Positions 8,902 to 19,864 of a stretch of 64,000 nucleotides of DNA are shown piece after piece. This DNA comes from Lysinibacillus pakistanensis (GTDB lineage Bacteria > Bacillota > Bacilli > Bacillales_A > Planococcaceae): the NCBI GenBank assembly GCA_001312325.1, contig BBDJ01000017.1:1-64000 (forward strand). The letters run 5' to 3'. Positions within the stretch are counted from its first letter, which is position 1. Each line of letters starts with the position of its first letter. The notes beneath the pieces were generated by a model, which saw only the letters and a list, made by a program, of their open reading frames with translations, searched no databases and had not been told where the DNA came from. A program made the translations under genes and the position numbers.

Positions 8902-9042
8902 AATTTTTTTAAAATGATGAAACGAAAAAAAATGATATATGGTAAATTATATATAATTGCTTCCATATTGATATCGTGTATTTTTAAGCAGTGACAGTAA
9001 TATCATAGGATCAAATCAAATTTATGGGGAGGAACAAGAAAA

Positions 9043-9736
9043 GTGCAAAAACGTATTTTACTAGTAGAAGATGATGAAACCATTAGGGAAATGGTAGAAA
9101 GGTATTTAACGATGGAGGGATTCCTTGTTACTTCAGCAGTGAATGGAGAAGAGGCATTACAAAATTGTTTAAATAAACCCTTTGATTTAGTGATTTTAGA
9201 CATTATGATACCGAAACTAAATGGATTAGAAGTTTTAAAGATAATACGAGAGCAGGCATCACTGCCGATTATCATTATGTCTGCGAAGGATAGCGATGTA
9301 GATAAAGCCTTAGGGCTAGGATTAGGCGCAGATGATTATATTGCAAAGCCATTTTCAATGTTGGAATTTTCAGCACGTGTCAAGGCTGCTATTAGAAGGG
9401 CAACCAAATACGCCAATCAAATAGAGGAGAAGAAAGATTTAATAGAGATAGATAACCTATCAATCGACCTTATTAATTTTTCAGTAGAGAAGAGCGGACA
9501 ACAAGTAAAGCTCACTTCAAAGGAGTTTGCCATCTTAAAATTATTCGTGACAAATCGTAATCGCGTTTTCACAAAACAGCAAATTTATCAATTAATTTGG
9601 AATAATGCTTACTATGGAGATGAAAATATTATTAATGTACATATAAGAAGACTGCGTGAAAAAAATGGAAGATGATCCGTCCAACCCTCAATATATTAAA
9701 ACGCTTTGGGGAATTGGCTATAAATTTGAAGGATAA
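9043..9736 (+). CDS. OmpR-family response regulator (frameshifted)
   Basis: Receiver domain residues 1-120 with acidic pocket ED/D near 10-12, phosphoacceptor Asp 53 in LVILDIMIPKLNG and Lys in DYIAKPFSM, followed by a winged-helix DNA-binding domain (LTSKEFAILKLFVTNRNRVF, NVHIRRLREK). GTG start after GGGGAGGAAC. The frame breaks at seven A near 9661; six restores REKMEDDPSNPQYIKTLWG to the stop at 9736. It is paired with the kinase starting 4 bases later and lies upstream of a BcrA-like ABC transporter, which suggests it senses a cell-envelope-active peptide. Confidence 0.9.
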
Positions 9737-9740
9737 ACAG

Positions 9741-10679
9741 ATGATTATATTTCTATTATTGATTATTGTGTTACTCGTAGGAATTATTATGTTTCAAGTG
9801 AAAGTAAAAAAAACAACAAAGCGCTACTATTCGGTACATGCATAGAAAACTGCAAGCAATCATTAACGAAGAAACAAGTGAAAAAAATCTTAGTACCGAC
9901 AGCTAATCAAGAAATACAGCAGCTACTTATTGTGTTGAATGCATTGCTAGATCACAATCAAAAAGTGCTGGCAACACATCGGAAAATGGAAAGCTCTATG
10001 AAAAAGATGCTGGCAAATATTTCGCATGATCTTAAAACACCATTAACGGTTGTCCTAGGCTATACTGAAATGCTACAGCTTAATCACTCGATTAGTGCGG
10101 AGGAGCGGCAGCGGTTATTAACTGGCATCCATTCGAAAACATTGGAAGTATTAAAAATCATCCATACATTTTTTTGACCTAGCGAAGTTGGAAGCTGGAG
10201 ATACCAATTATCCAATGACAAAAATCAATATAAGTGAAATTTGCCGGAAAAATATTTTATCATTTTACGATATGGTTACATCTATGGGGTTAGAGATAGA
10301 GATTGTAATACCAGAGACATCAATATATGCGCTAGGTAATGAAGAGGCATTAGATAGGGCTTTGAACAATTTATTGTCAAATGCAATTGCCTATGGGGCA
10401 GATGGCAATGTAATTGGACTGTCCGTAAGAAATGATGATACAAGCATTTATATTGATGTTTGGGATCGAGGCAAGGGAATAGATGAATATCATATAGATA
10501 ATGTCTTTGAAAGAATGTATACGCTTGAGGATTCCAGAAATAAATCCTTCCAAGGTAGCGGTCTTGGCTTAACGATCACTAAACGTCTTGTAGAACTAAT
10601 GGATGGCTCTGTTCAGCTCTCCAGTATTCCCTATGAAAAGACTATTTTTACAATAACGTTAAAAAGAATGGTGTACTAA
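9741..10679 (+). CDS. Sensor histidine kinase (frameshifted)
   Basis: Single N-terminal membrane helix (IIFLLLIIVLLVGIIMF) with almost no extracellular part, a short linker, dimerisation/phosphoacceptor domain with H-box ANISHDLKTPLTVVLGYTEM, then an ATPase domain with N-box LNNLLSNAIAYG, G1 DRGKGID and G2 GSGLGLTITKRL. Small kinases of this kind usually work with antibiotic-peptide ABC exporters. Shifts occur near 9830-9845, at seven A near 9886 and at seven T near 10171; repairing them joins IIHTFFDLAKLEAGDTNY. It forms an operon with the regulator upstream and probably controls the ABC genes downstream. Confidence 0.88.
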
Positions 10680-10682
10680 AAC

Positions 10683-10727
10683 AGAAGGCTTGTAGAGCTT
10701 TAAACGCTTTACAGGCCTTTCTTCTGT
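10683..10727 (+). terminator. Possible weak terminator after the kinase
   Basis: Long imperfect hairpin (AGAAGGCTTGTAGAGC against GCTTTACAGGCCTTTCT) but without a clear T tract, so it may slow or reduce transcription into the ABC genes rather than stop it. Confidence 0.4.
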
Positions 10728-10814
10728 ACTTAAGAAATTTGTAAGAATCCATTAATAAATTAGAGAGCTTCATTTTCTATAATAAATTTAGCTACATTTG
10801 AGGGAGAGATTGAC

Positions 10815-11693
10815 ATGACATATATTGTGAAAACAAATCAACTTACCAAAGTGTTTGACGGAAAAGAAGTGGTTTCTGCTGTCAATATGCATGTGAAGAA
10901 GGGAGAGATTTATGGCTTCTTAGGTCCCAATGGTGCCGGAAAAACGACGGTGATGAAAATGCTAACGAACCTAACAAAGCCAACAAGTGGGGATATTGAA
11001 ATCTTTGGTCAAAAATTGACAGACCAATCATACGAGGTGCTAAAAAGATTGGGCACGATTATTGAATATCCAATTTTCTATGAAGATTTGACAGCAAAGG
11101 AAACTCTAGAATTACACTGCGAATACATGGGCTATTATGATAAGAAAGAAATTAGCCATGTTCTCGATCTAGTGAAATTAACAAATACAGAGGAGAAGCG
11201 TGTTAAAGACTTTTCTTTAGGAATGAAACAGCGGTTAGGCATTGCACGAGCTATTATTACGAAGCCAGAATTGCTTATTTTAGACGAGCCGATTAATGGA
11301 CTAGATCCAGTGGGTATTAAAGAAATACGAGAGTTATTCAAGATGCTTTGTAAAGAGTATGGCATTACACTTATTGTTTCTAGCCACATCTTAGGGGAAA
11401 TTGAACAACTAGCTGATACGATTGGCGTTATTAAGAATGGAAGATTGATCACGGAAGTTTCAATGGAAGCTGTTAATCGTAGTCAGGTAGATTATATTGA
11501 AGTGATTGTGAATGATGGGAAAAAGGCTGCCTTAATTTTAGAAAGTACATTAAATATTACTAATTTTAAACTAATAGATGACAATTGTATTCGTATATAT
11601 GAATCGACAGCTTCACAAAAGGTACTATCAAAAACATTAATTGAACATGATATTGAAATCGAGGGGATTAGTAAAAAAAATCAAGCTCATTAG
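10815..11693 (+). CDS. ABC transporter ATP-binding protein, BcrA-like
   Basis: 292-aa ATPase of the BcrA/lantibiotic-immunity group. Walker A GPNGAGKTT at residues 37-45, signature FSLGMKQRLGIARA at about 135-148, Walker B LLILDEP and D-loop NGLDP, H-loop SSH. Intact, with RBS GAGGGAGAG before the ATG. It is followed 40 bases later by a small hydrophobic permease gene and preceded by a two-component system. The four genes look like a peptide-antibiotic sensing and efflux or protection module. The actual substrate is not known. Confidence 0.92.
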   Translation: MTYIVKTNQLTKVFDGKEVVSAVNMHVKKGEIYGFLGPNGAGKTTVMKMLTNLTKPTSGDIEIFGQKLTDQSYEVLKRLGTIIEYPIFYEDLTAKETLELHCEYMGYYDKKEISHVLDLVKLTNTEEKRVKDFSLGMKQRLGIARAIITKPELLILDEPINGLDPVGIKEIRELFKMLCKEYGITLIVSSHILGEIEQLADTIGVIKNGRLITEVSMEAVNRSQVDYIEVIVNDGKKAALILESTLNITNFKLIDDNCIRIYESTASQKVLSKTLIEHDIEIEGISKKNQAH

Positions 11694-11732
11694 AGGATTA
11701 TTTCTTAAAGTTAATCAATGGGGGTGTAGTTA

Positions 11733-12423
11733 ATGCTTAACTTAATGCGTCTAGAGATGAAAAAATTTCATATAGGTTCCTATATAAAACGTGCTATCTT
11801 CGCAAATTTTGTGATATTAGCTATTATGTTTATGCTTTTATTCATCACAAAAATAGAAGGAGATGCTGTCTTTGAAAATTATCAGACTGTTATTAGTCTA
11901 ATAGATTCTACTGTAAGGGCTGTATTTATTATCTTTGCTAGTGCATTAATCGCCAAACTTATTATTAGCGAATTTAAATACAAAACAATCACTTTAGCAT
12001 TTATGTACCCAATAAATAGAAAGAAATTAATGGCTTCAAAATTGGCTATTATTGTTCTTTTTACCTTTAGTGCAATAATCGTATCAAACGTTTTTGTGTC
12101 AGTAGTTTTTTTGTACCATTATTAGTAATCTTCATTTGTTTTCAGATACACTAATAATTTCTTTAATCATTCAACGAATCCCTATTGTTATAATGAATGC
12201 CATTGCAGCATCCTGCATCGCATTAATACCATTGTATTTTGGAATGAGAAAATACTCCATTCCAGTAACCATTATCTCATCCATTTTCATTGTATCAGTT
12301 GTATCATCTAATACAGGGAACTTCTCATTAAATGATATTATTTTTATACCAATTGTTTTAGCTATTATCGGTATAAGCGTGGCCTATGCATCGTTTCGAA
12401 AAATTGAGAAGATGGATATTTAA
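11733..12423 (+). CDS. ABC-2 type permease (frameshifted)
   Basis: About 230-aa integral membrane protein with roughly six hydrophobic segments, starting MLNLMRLEMKKFHIGSYIKR as is common for BcrB/LanE-like permeases. The segment FKYKTITLAFMYPINRKKLM is the family's conserved cytoplasmic loop. Frame broken at seven T near 12106; six T gives VFCTIISNLHLFSDTLIIS. RBS GGGGGTG. Pairs with the ATPase upstream. Confidence 0.85.
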
Positions 12424-12463
12424 GCTTCGCTCTGAAAGTCTAAGACCACCCATAACATAAAAT

Positions 12464-12496
12464 GCCAGACACAAAGATTATTGTGTCTGGCTTTTA
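12464..12496. terminator. Bidirectional terminator between ABC operon and mntH
   Basis: GCCAGACACAA/TTGTGTCTGGC arms with T-rich flank on the plus side and A-rich flank on the minus side; serves the converging permease and mntH genes. Confidence 0.85.
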
Positions 12497-12497
12497 T

Positions 12498-13763
12498 TTA
12501 ACCAAATATCGTTTCCCATAATAAATAAATATTTAAAACAACGACAATGACAACTACAAACCAACCTAAAATGGTTGTTATACGATGGTTGACAAGGCTC
12601 CCCATGATGTCCCGTTTACTTGTAAACATAACAAGAGGAACAAGAGCGAATGCAATACCAAAGGATAGAACAACCTGACTAAGAACCAGAGCATAGGTTG
12701 CATTGACACCAGAGGCAATGATGACTAGTGGAGGTAGCATAGTAATCGCTCTACGTAAATAAAGTGGTATCTTTCTACGAATGAATCCTTGCATGACTAC
12801 ATCACCCGCCAATGTCCCTACAGAGGAACTGGCTAGCCCTGCAATAAGTAATCCAAGACCAAAGGATACAGCTGCCATTGGACCGAGAGCATCCTTTAAT
12901 CCATTGTAAGCTACATCTAAATCTTCCACTATCACGCCTTGTGTGTGGAATACTGCTGCGGCTATAATGAGCATACTCATATTGATCGCTCCAGCAATAA
13001 TCATGGCGATGATAATATCGATAAATTCAAAGCGGAAAATGCGTCTTTTTTCATTTTCATTACGACCAATAATACGACTTTGTGTTAAGGAAGAATGTAA
13101 GTAAATAGCATGAGGCATAACAGTTGCTCCTAAAATACCTGTAGCTAGTATTAAGGAGTCTACCCCATCAAAATGTGGCGTGAACATGCCGAGTGTTACC
13201 TCGCCCCAATCTGGCTGTGCTAAAAATGTCTGGAAGGCAAATGCCAATACGACGATTAAAACCATGCCAGAAATACCTGCCTCAAAGGCTCTAAATCCTC
13301 TTCTTTGAAGTTCTAAGATAGCAAATGAACCAACTGCTGTAATTAATGCTGCTGGGAGCATAGGAATATTAAATAGCAAATAAAGACCTAATGCTGCACC
13401 GATAAATTCGGCAAGGTCAGTCGCAATGATGACTAATTCTGCCTGTATCCATAAAAAAATAGATGTTTTTTTAGAAAAATGCTCACGCGCCACCTCGGGT
13501 AGATTTTTCCCAGTTGCAATCCCAAGCTTTGCAGATAAGGATTGAATTAACACAGCCATTAAATTAGAGAAGGCAATCACCCAAAGCAGTAAGTAACCAT
13601 ATTGAGAGCCAGCTGTAATATTAGTGGCAAAATTGCCAGGATCAATATAGGCGACGGCTGCAATAAAAGCAGGTCCAAGAAACGGTAAAAAGCGTCGCCA
13701 ACCTTTTATATCTCCATCTAAAACCGCCTCGGCAGACGATTTTGTGACTTGTTTGTAAACCAT
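12498..13763 (-). CDS. mntH: Manganese transporter, NRAMP family
   Basis: 421-aa, 11-12 TM proton-coupled Mn(II) importer. The TM1 metal-site motif DPGNFATN and the TM6 motif MPHAIYLHS are both present and intact. The ATG at 13763 (MVYKQVTKSSAEAV) follows GAGGGAAC and gives the usual family length; a longer frame upstream has no RBS. Two runs of seven identical bases near 13452-13475 are in frame here, showing that not every such run is wrong. The palindrome at 13807-13820 probably binds MntR. Confidence 0.93.
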   Translation of the reverse strand: MVYKQVTKSSAEAVLDGDIKGWRRFLPFLGPAFIAAVAYIDPGNFATNITAGSQYGYLLLWVIAFSNLMAVLIQSLSAKLGIATGKNLPEVAREHFSKKTSIFLWIQAELVIIATDLAEFIGAALGLYLLFNIPMLPAALITAVGSFAILELQRRGFRAFEAGISGMVLIVVLAFAFQTFLAQPDWGEVTLGMFTPHFDGVDSLILATGILGATVMPHAIYLHSSLTQSRIIGRNENEKRRIFRFEFIDIIIAMIIAGAINMSMLIIAAAVFHTQGVIVEDLDVAYNGLKDALGPMAAVSFGLGLLIAGLASSSVGTLAGDVVMQGFIRRKIPLYLRRAITMLPPLVIIASGVNATYALVLSQVVLSFGIAFALVPLVMFTSKRDIMGSLVNHRITTILGWFVVVIVVVLNIYLLWETIFG

Positions 13764-13806
13764 ATTGTTCCCTCGTTTCAAAAAAAATATCATAAGTGAA
13801 ATAAAG

Positions 13807-13820
13807 TTTCCTATAGGAAA
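13807..13820. promoter_or_regulatory. Candidate MntR box upstream of mntH
   Basis: Perfect 14-base palindrome TTTCCTATAGGAAA, 44 bases before the mntH ATG. It resembles the manganese-regulator MntR sites known from Bacillus (TTTGCCTTAAGGAAA type). Assignment rests on position and resemblance only. Confidence 0.45.
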
Positions 13821-14005
13821 ATAAGATATTAGTATTCTAACGCTAGGCTTAAAAAAATGTGAAGTGGTTTGCCTCAACTTTTATAATATAAGTATGCGCT
13901 ATTTAAAGGAAGTGATAACGAAGTAAATAAATGGAAAAAAAATAACTGGCAGGAAAATTTAAAAATATATCGAACTAAAGAATAAGAAGAAGGGAGGGTA
14001 AAAGG

Positions 14006-16556
14006 ATGGACATGGTATGGGTAAAATCTAAAGTAACAATCCCACGTACAGTACCAAATGCAATCGAGAGAAAGAAATTGTTTACGATTCTCGCTAACAA
14101 CAGAATGAAGAAATTAACCATTATTCAAGCACCAGCGGGATATGGAAAGACAACCCTTCTATGTCATTGGTTGAGGCATATTGATGAATCTGTGGCATGG
14201 TTCACGATTGATCGAAATGATAATGAGCCTAGACGATTTTTTTAAATATTTAATACATACTTTATCTGTAAGCACATTAAATGATTTAGAACAAAAATTA
14301 AGCAATTTACTTGATGAAATACCCTCCTTAGAGACTATAGTAGATACACTGTTAAATGATCTGGATACATATAAAGAAAAAAAATTCATATTGTATTTGA
14401 TAATTTTCAAGTCATCCAGCATCCTCAAATTCATCAGATCTTCATCCGATTAATCGAGTATTTACCAGCCAATGTACGAATATATATCACGACTCGAACT
14501 AATTTAGAACTACCGCTAGCAAATTGGCGTGTTAAAGGCTGGATGCTAGAAGTAGGAATTGGTCAATTATGTTTTGATTTAGAGGAGCTGCAATATTTGT
14601 ACTTCAATTCTTTTTCGAATGATGAGAAAGTTGGAGCATTAAAGCCTTTGTTAAAGATAACTGAAGGCTGGGTAGCTGGCATTCAGCTTATCAAAATATC
14701 AACAGGAAATGTAGATAATCTAAACATCAAAGAAATATTATTGAAAGCTGGTCCATATATCCATGAATTTTTCATACAAGAGATTCTTAGTTCATTGCCC
14801 TCATCAATACAGGATTTTCTAATTCGAACGTCCATATTAAATCATTTAGAGCCGGATGTTTGCATAACTATAACAAACAAAATAGATAGTTTAGCTACCC
14901 TTGTGGATTTAAATCAAAAGGGTTTGTTTATTGAATGTATACAGATACATCCTCCTGTTTATCGTTACCATACTTTATTTAAGTATGCGTTACAAGCTGA
15001 GCTTAAAAGGCAGTATTCATACGAGATGATTAATTCTATTTATTGCGAAGCAGCCACGAATTTATGTGATAGAGGAGATTATGTAGCTGCAATTGAGCTT
15101 GCCCTAAATGGGGAACTATATGAGCTTGCGCATGAGTGGATTCAAAAGTATTTGGTGGAAATATTTGCTGAAGGACATACATTATCATTTGGACAATGGA
15201 TACAGATCTTAAGAAATGTACAGTACTCTGTAGACATTAACATGCTTGTGCTATATATCACTACGTTGTTTTCTATGCATGAAATAGAGAAGGCTTATGA
15301 AATTATTGAGGAACTGCTTTTTAAACAAGATGCATCTAAATGGATGGATGGATTTAAGTTTATTGCTGTATCAAAAATCTTCGAGATTATTAATGCCTAT
15401 GTTACCTATATGAAGGATGGAGATCTTGAAAAAGCTAAAGTAGGTCTACAAACGCAAGTAAATGTAAGAAAGGAAAAATCATCCCTATATCATATTTCAT
15501 TAAAATATAATCAATTTGAGCCAAGAATTTTGCGTACTATTGCAGGCTCAAAGGGTAAATTTTTACCTATTGAAAAGATAGATGCCCTTATTCATGTGCT
15601 GTGTGAAAGTGAAATAAAGGATCGAAATATTACTGGGGTTACCTATGGGCTATTGGCAGAGGTATTGTATGAAGTAAATGATTTAGCTCGAGCTAGCAAG
15701 GAGTTGGAAACAGCCTTGCAATATGGGTTGCGTTTTCAAGATCCAGGATTATTTATACCCATGTATCTTTTAAAGGCTCGTATTTGTTTAACTAGAAAAC
15801 AATTTGAAGAGGCACATTTATTGCTGATTAAAGCAATGAAGGAGACGGATAAGCCTTATTGGATTGGTGTACTGCATATTATGAAAGCACAGGCTTATTT
15901 ATTTGAAGGGAATATTTCATATGCACAGCAAGAGTTTTTTTAGGGTCACTGATTTTATCAATTATCGAATTGCATCTAAAAATCCATTTTATTTATTAGT
16001 TCAGGGCAGAATACTCTATGCTAAAAATCAAATAGAGGAAGCGTTGCAAATTGCTATTCGGTTGAAAGAGGGGGCAATTCAAGAAAAGCAAGTTGTTACG
16101 TTTATTGAAGCAGGTTTACTAGAAGCTACTTGCCATTTTGAGCTAGAAAAAGAGGAGTCTGCTTTAACCGTTTTACATGATACCCTTGAACAGGGGGCTT
16201 TGTATGGTTATTGTCGTACATTTTTGGAAGAAAAGTACGTATTACCATTGCTTCATAAATACTGGCGTATACGTCGGCATAATAAACGACATAAATTTAA
16301 TTCAGTGCCATCAGCTTATGTAAATAAACTATTACAAAAAAACTATTTAATGGATGAATTTTTAGATAGCCTTACATCTAGAGAAAAGGATGTTTTACAA
16401 TTACTCGCGGAAGGTGCATCCAATTATGAGATTGCTCAGCAACTACAACTTACAGAGGGAACCATTCGTGTCTATTTGACAGAGATATACGGTAAGATAG
16501 GTGTAAAATCACGTATGAAGGCAATTCTTTGGGCTAAACAATGGTTAGGCTATTAA
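14006..16556 (+). CDS. MalT/LuxR-type STAND regulator 1 (frameshifted)
   Basis: About 848-aa large ATP-binding regulator. Walker A APAGYGKTT at residues 42-50, NB-ARC-like domain with ITTRTNLELPLANWR, then a long helical TPR-like middle, ending in a LuxR-type HTH (LTSREKDVLQLLAEGASNYE, LTEGTIRVYLTEIYGKIGVK). Frame breaks at seven T near 14235, eight A near 14388 and seven T near 15935; repaired, the protein is continuous. RBS GGGAGGG. It is followed 27 bases later by a paralogue and lies directly upstream of the surface-protein cluster, which it may control. Confidence 0.88.
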
Positions 16557-16583
16557 AGCAGTAAAGCGGAGGGAGGTTAAAAG

Positions 16584-19107
16584 ATGCCAAATATTTTATT
16601 AGCCTCAAAAACAACTGTACCAAAAATGAACGAGCAAATTATTGCACGAAATCGTTTAACAGCCATTTTTCAACAGACTGCTGCAAAGTTAATCGTAGTA
16701 CAGGCGCCAGCAGGATATGGAAAAACAACCTTGTTAAGTAGCTGGTTTCATCAACTTGATAAAAAAAGTTGCTTGGTATACAGTTGACCAAACTGATAAT
16801 GATCCGATTCGCTATTGGAAATATTTAATTCATTCTACTGGCCATTCCTTACAGCCAGAAGCAGCAGCTCGGATTAATGCCATACTACATGCTCAGCCAC
16901 AGCTACCACTTGAATATTTAGTAGACGCCCTATTAAATGAAATATCATTATCTACTGAACAAATTCACATTATGATTGATGATTATCATCATATTTATAA
17001 TGCAGCTATTCATCAAATGATGACTCGTCTTATTGATTTCTTACCAGAACAGTGCTTTATTTACGTGGCAAGTAGATCGACTATTTCATTACCTTTTGCA
17101 AAATGGAGGTTAAATCATTACTTGCTTGAAATTGGTGTAGAGGATTTACTTTTTACGTATGAAGAAGCGAGAGAATTTTATAAAAAAAGTAAATATACAA
17201 TTGGATGCTAAGGAGCTACAAAAAGTTTTTAATGTAACAGAGGGCTGGGCTACAGGTTTGCAATTAACTAATTTAGCAAGATTTCAAAATGTTGGTGACG
17301 AACCATTTAGAGAAAGTAATTCTAATGCAGCGCAATATTTAATGAAAGAGGTTGTTACCAAACTTGCTCCATCTCTCCAAACATTTCTTCTGTATACCTC
17401 ACTTTTGGAACAACTAACTCCTGAGACATGTAATGTTCTAACGAATCAAACGAATGCTCAACAAGTTTTGTTAGAGCTTGAGAAACAAGGATTATTTATT
17501 AGTAGAGTTGAAACGGAAGATCAGGTTTATCGATACCATAATTTGTTAAGAGAAACATTACGTCAAGAATTGAATCATCGTTTTTCTCAGAATGATATTT
17601 TGGATTTATATAAAAAAGCTGCTGTTGCGTTATATCATAATAGGAATTTTTTTATCGGCCATAGAGCTTGCGTTAAGTGGTGGGTTATTTACCTATGCTG
17701 AGCAATGGATTCATGAACATATTGTCATGTTTCTTTCCTGTGGGCATTCAACATCCTATATAAATTGGATTAATATTTTATTGACGAATGGTTATGAGGT
17801 ACATCCAGAATTGATGGTCATGTACGCCTATACACTTGCTGCATTACACAATCTAGATGATGCATCTCATATACTACTTGAGCTAGAACAAAAGCATGAG
17901 GTAAATCAGTGGATGGATAAAGCCGAATATGCATCTGCTGTAGATGATTTTTTAGGTGTGAAAGCCTATATTTTTGTCATGAAAAACGGAAATCTTGCAA
18001 AAGGGGCAGAATACATTCGGCAAAGGTTGGAGAGAAAACCTGTAGGATCAAAGTGGGACGCTATTTTTATTCAATACAATCAAAAAGAGCATATGCTGTT
18101 TCGGACGAATATTGGCTCCAAAGGAAAACTGCTTTCAGATGAACAAGCTATGTCCTTTTTTTGCAAGGTTTAGAACAGGTGAATTTAAGAATTTAAGCAT
18201 GACTGGCTATAGCTATGGAATGCGCGCGGAAAAATTATATGAGTGGAATCGCTTTGATGAACTACCAACAGAATTAGAGGAGGCTTTACGTTCTGGTCAT
18301 CAATTCCGAGATGCAGGATTATTAGTGCCGATGTACATTCTAAAAAGTAAAGTTGCTGCTTTAGAAAATCAGTATATAGTGGCTCAGGCCTTGTTAGATC
18401 ATGCAATGGAGAATGTAAGTGAACGTCATTGGATGAATGCAATAAGAGTAATGAAGGTACTATTATTTTTACGTGATCATAATATTGTCCAAGCAGAACA
18501 GGAGCTAGCTAAGATCAAAGTAAACGCTGATATGGATTCTCCATTTTATTCACTAGTAAAAGCTCGTTATTTACTTATAAAGGGGCACCTTCAAGAAGCA
18601 CAGCAACTTATCATACAGGTGCAATTACAGGCAGAACAACAAGAGCAGCTATCCACTCGAATTGAAGCAACCATTTTATTAGCTATATGCTTGGCAGAGC
18701 TAGGACAAACAGATGAGGCACTGTTGGCATTCCATCAAGCCTTAAAATTCGCTGAACCTTATAACTATACACGAACCTTTTTGGATGAGTGCAATATTTG
18801 TTCTCTATTAGAAAACTACGTTGATGTTCGACAGAAAGCTTCTAAAGGTGAATGGGATGAGGTCTCCATTAACTATGCTTATCAATTGCTAGAGTGTGCT
18901 CATGAACATAAACAAGTACCAGCATTAGAGATTCTTACTGCGCGTGAACAAGAAATATTTTCACTACTTACAGCAGGTGCCTCTAATAAGGAAATAGCAG
19001 AGCAACTATTTTTATCTGAAGGTACCATACGTGTCTATCTTTCAGCCATCTATAGTAAGCTAGGCGTTAAAAATAGAGCACAGGCATTATTATTAAAACA
19101 GCCTTAA
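16584..19107 (+). CDS. MalT/LuxR-type STAND regulator 2 (frameshifted)
   Basis: Paralogue of the preceding gene: Walker A QAPAGYGKTT near residues 36-45, sensor region YVASRSTISLPFAKWR, TPR-like middle, C-terminal LuxR HTH (LTAREQEIFSLLTAGASNKE, LSEGTIRVYLSAIYSKLGVK). Breaks at seven A near 16765 and 17187, and seven T near 17650 and 18158; each is repaired by six. RBS GGAGGGAGG. Two such regulators in tandem suggest either duplicated control or sensing of two ligands. The ligand is unknown. Confidence 0.88.
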
Positions 19108-19112
19108 TAAAA

Positions 19113-19147
19113 CGATCCGCTATCCTTGTTGATAGCGGATTTTTTTC
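19113..19147 (+). terminator. Terminator after STAND regulator 2
   Basis: Perfect arms ATCCGCTATC/GATAGCGGAT followed by six T. Confidence 0.92.
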
Positions 19148-19161
19148 TTGGTTAGCAATCT

Positions 19162-19178
19162 ATTAACATGCTCGTAAT
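19162..19178 (+). promoter_or_regulatory. Shared upstream element, copy 1 (degenerate)
   Basis: ATTAACATGCTCGTAAT, a one-base-shorter variant of the ATTAACATTGCTCAATAG element found upstream of the three following surface-protein genes. Confidence 0.45.
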
Positions 19179-19274
19179 ATGGCTATGCAAATTCACAATG
19201 AGCTGTATACCTCTTACCCTTTAAAATCCGCAAACGACAATAAATTATTTAAAGAGCTATAGGAGGAGTGAGGA

Positions 19275-19727
19275 ATAAAGAAAAAAAATCTCAAGCATCG
19301 TTATCATATTCATACTATTTCTTTTCCAATGGGGACAACTCCCGACCTTTTATGCTAATGAGCTTCATGAAACAGAGGATAGAAGCGGAAGTATTCAACG
19401 ATATTCCTGAAAATCATCTATACTTTGAGGAAATCGGTAAAGTGCAACAAGCAGGATTGTTTGTGGGAATTGATGGAAACTTCCGACCAAAAGCTTACAT
19501 GACCCGTGCTCAAATGGCGAAAGTATTAGTATTGGCTTTGAATTTGACTTCAGCTTCAATAGAAAGGGATACATTTTATGATGTACCAATAACACATTGC
19601 ACATGATTATATTTCCATTCTAGCAGCCAATGGTATTACAAAAGGAGATAATGGTAGCTTTAGACCGAATAATCCTGTAACACGAGCAGAGTTTGCAGTA
19701 CTTTTACACCGAGCTTTAAATAATTAA
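19275..19727 (+). CDS. Short secreted SLH-domain protein (frameshifted)
   Basis: About 150 aa. A signal peptide is readable when eight A near 19281 are cut to seven: KKKISSIVIIFILFLFQWG, ending near TFYANE. Two SLH domains follow (FNDIPENHLYFEEIGKVQQ with MTRAQMAKVLVLA, and FYDVPITHxxHDYISILAAN with VTRAEFAVLLHRAL). SLH domains anchor proteins to pyruvylated cell-wall polymer. The start codon fitting both RBS spacing (GGAGG plus 8) and frame is ATA at 19275, which would be unusual. Further shifts near 19385 (no homopolymer) and 19596 (TTGC for TTGGGC). It lacks the LRR and InlB repeats of its neighbours, so it may be a deletion derivative. Confidence 0.65.
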
Positions 19728-19733
19728 ATTTAA

Positions 19734-19777
19734 AAACTCATCCATGGCTAAAAATCGTTGATGAGTTTCTTTGTTTT
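19734..19777 (+). terminator. Terminator after short SLH gene
   Basis: Arms AAACTCATC/GATGAGTTT followed by CTTTGTTTT. Confidence 0.7.
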
Positions 19778-19782
19778 AAACT

Positions 19783-19800
19783 ATTAACATTGCTCAATAG
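19783..19800 (+). promoter_or_regulatory. Shared upstream element, copy 2
   Basis: ATTAACATTGCTCAATAG, 82 bases before the ATG of the next surface-protein gene. TATCAT occurs 20 bases after its CAATAG, the same spacing as in copy 4. Confidence 0.6.
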
Positions 19801-19864
19801 TTTTAAAAAAAGTAACTCTTTATCATAAAGATATATCTTTAGCTATATGAAAAGGAGGATTTAA

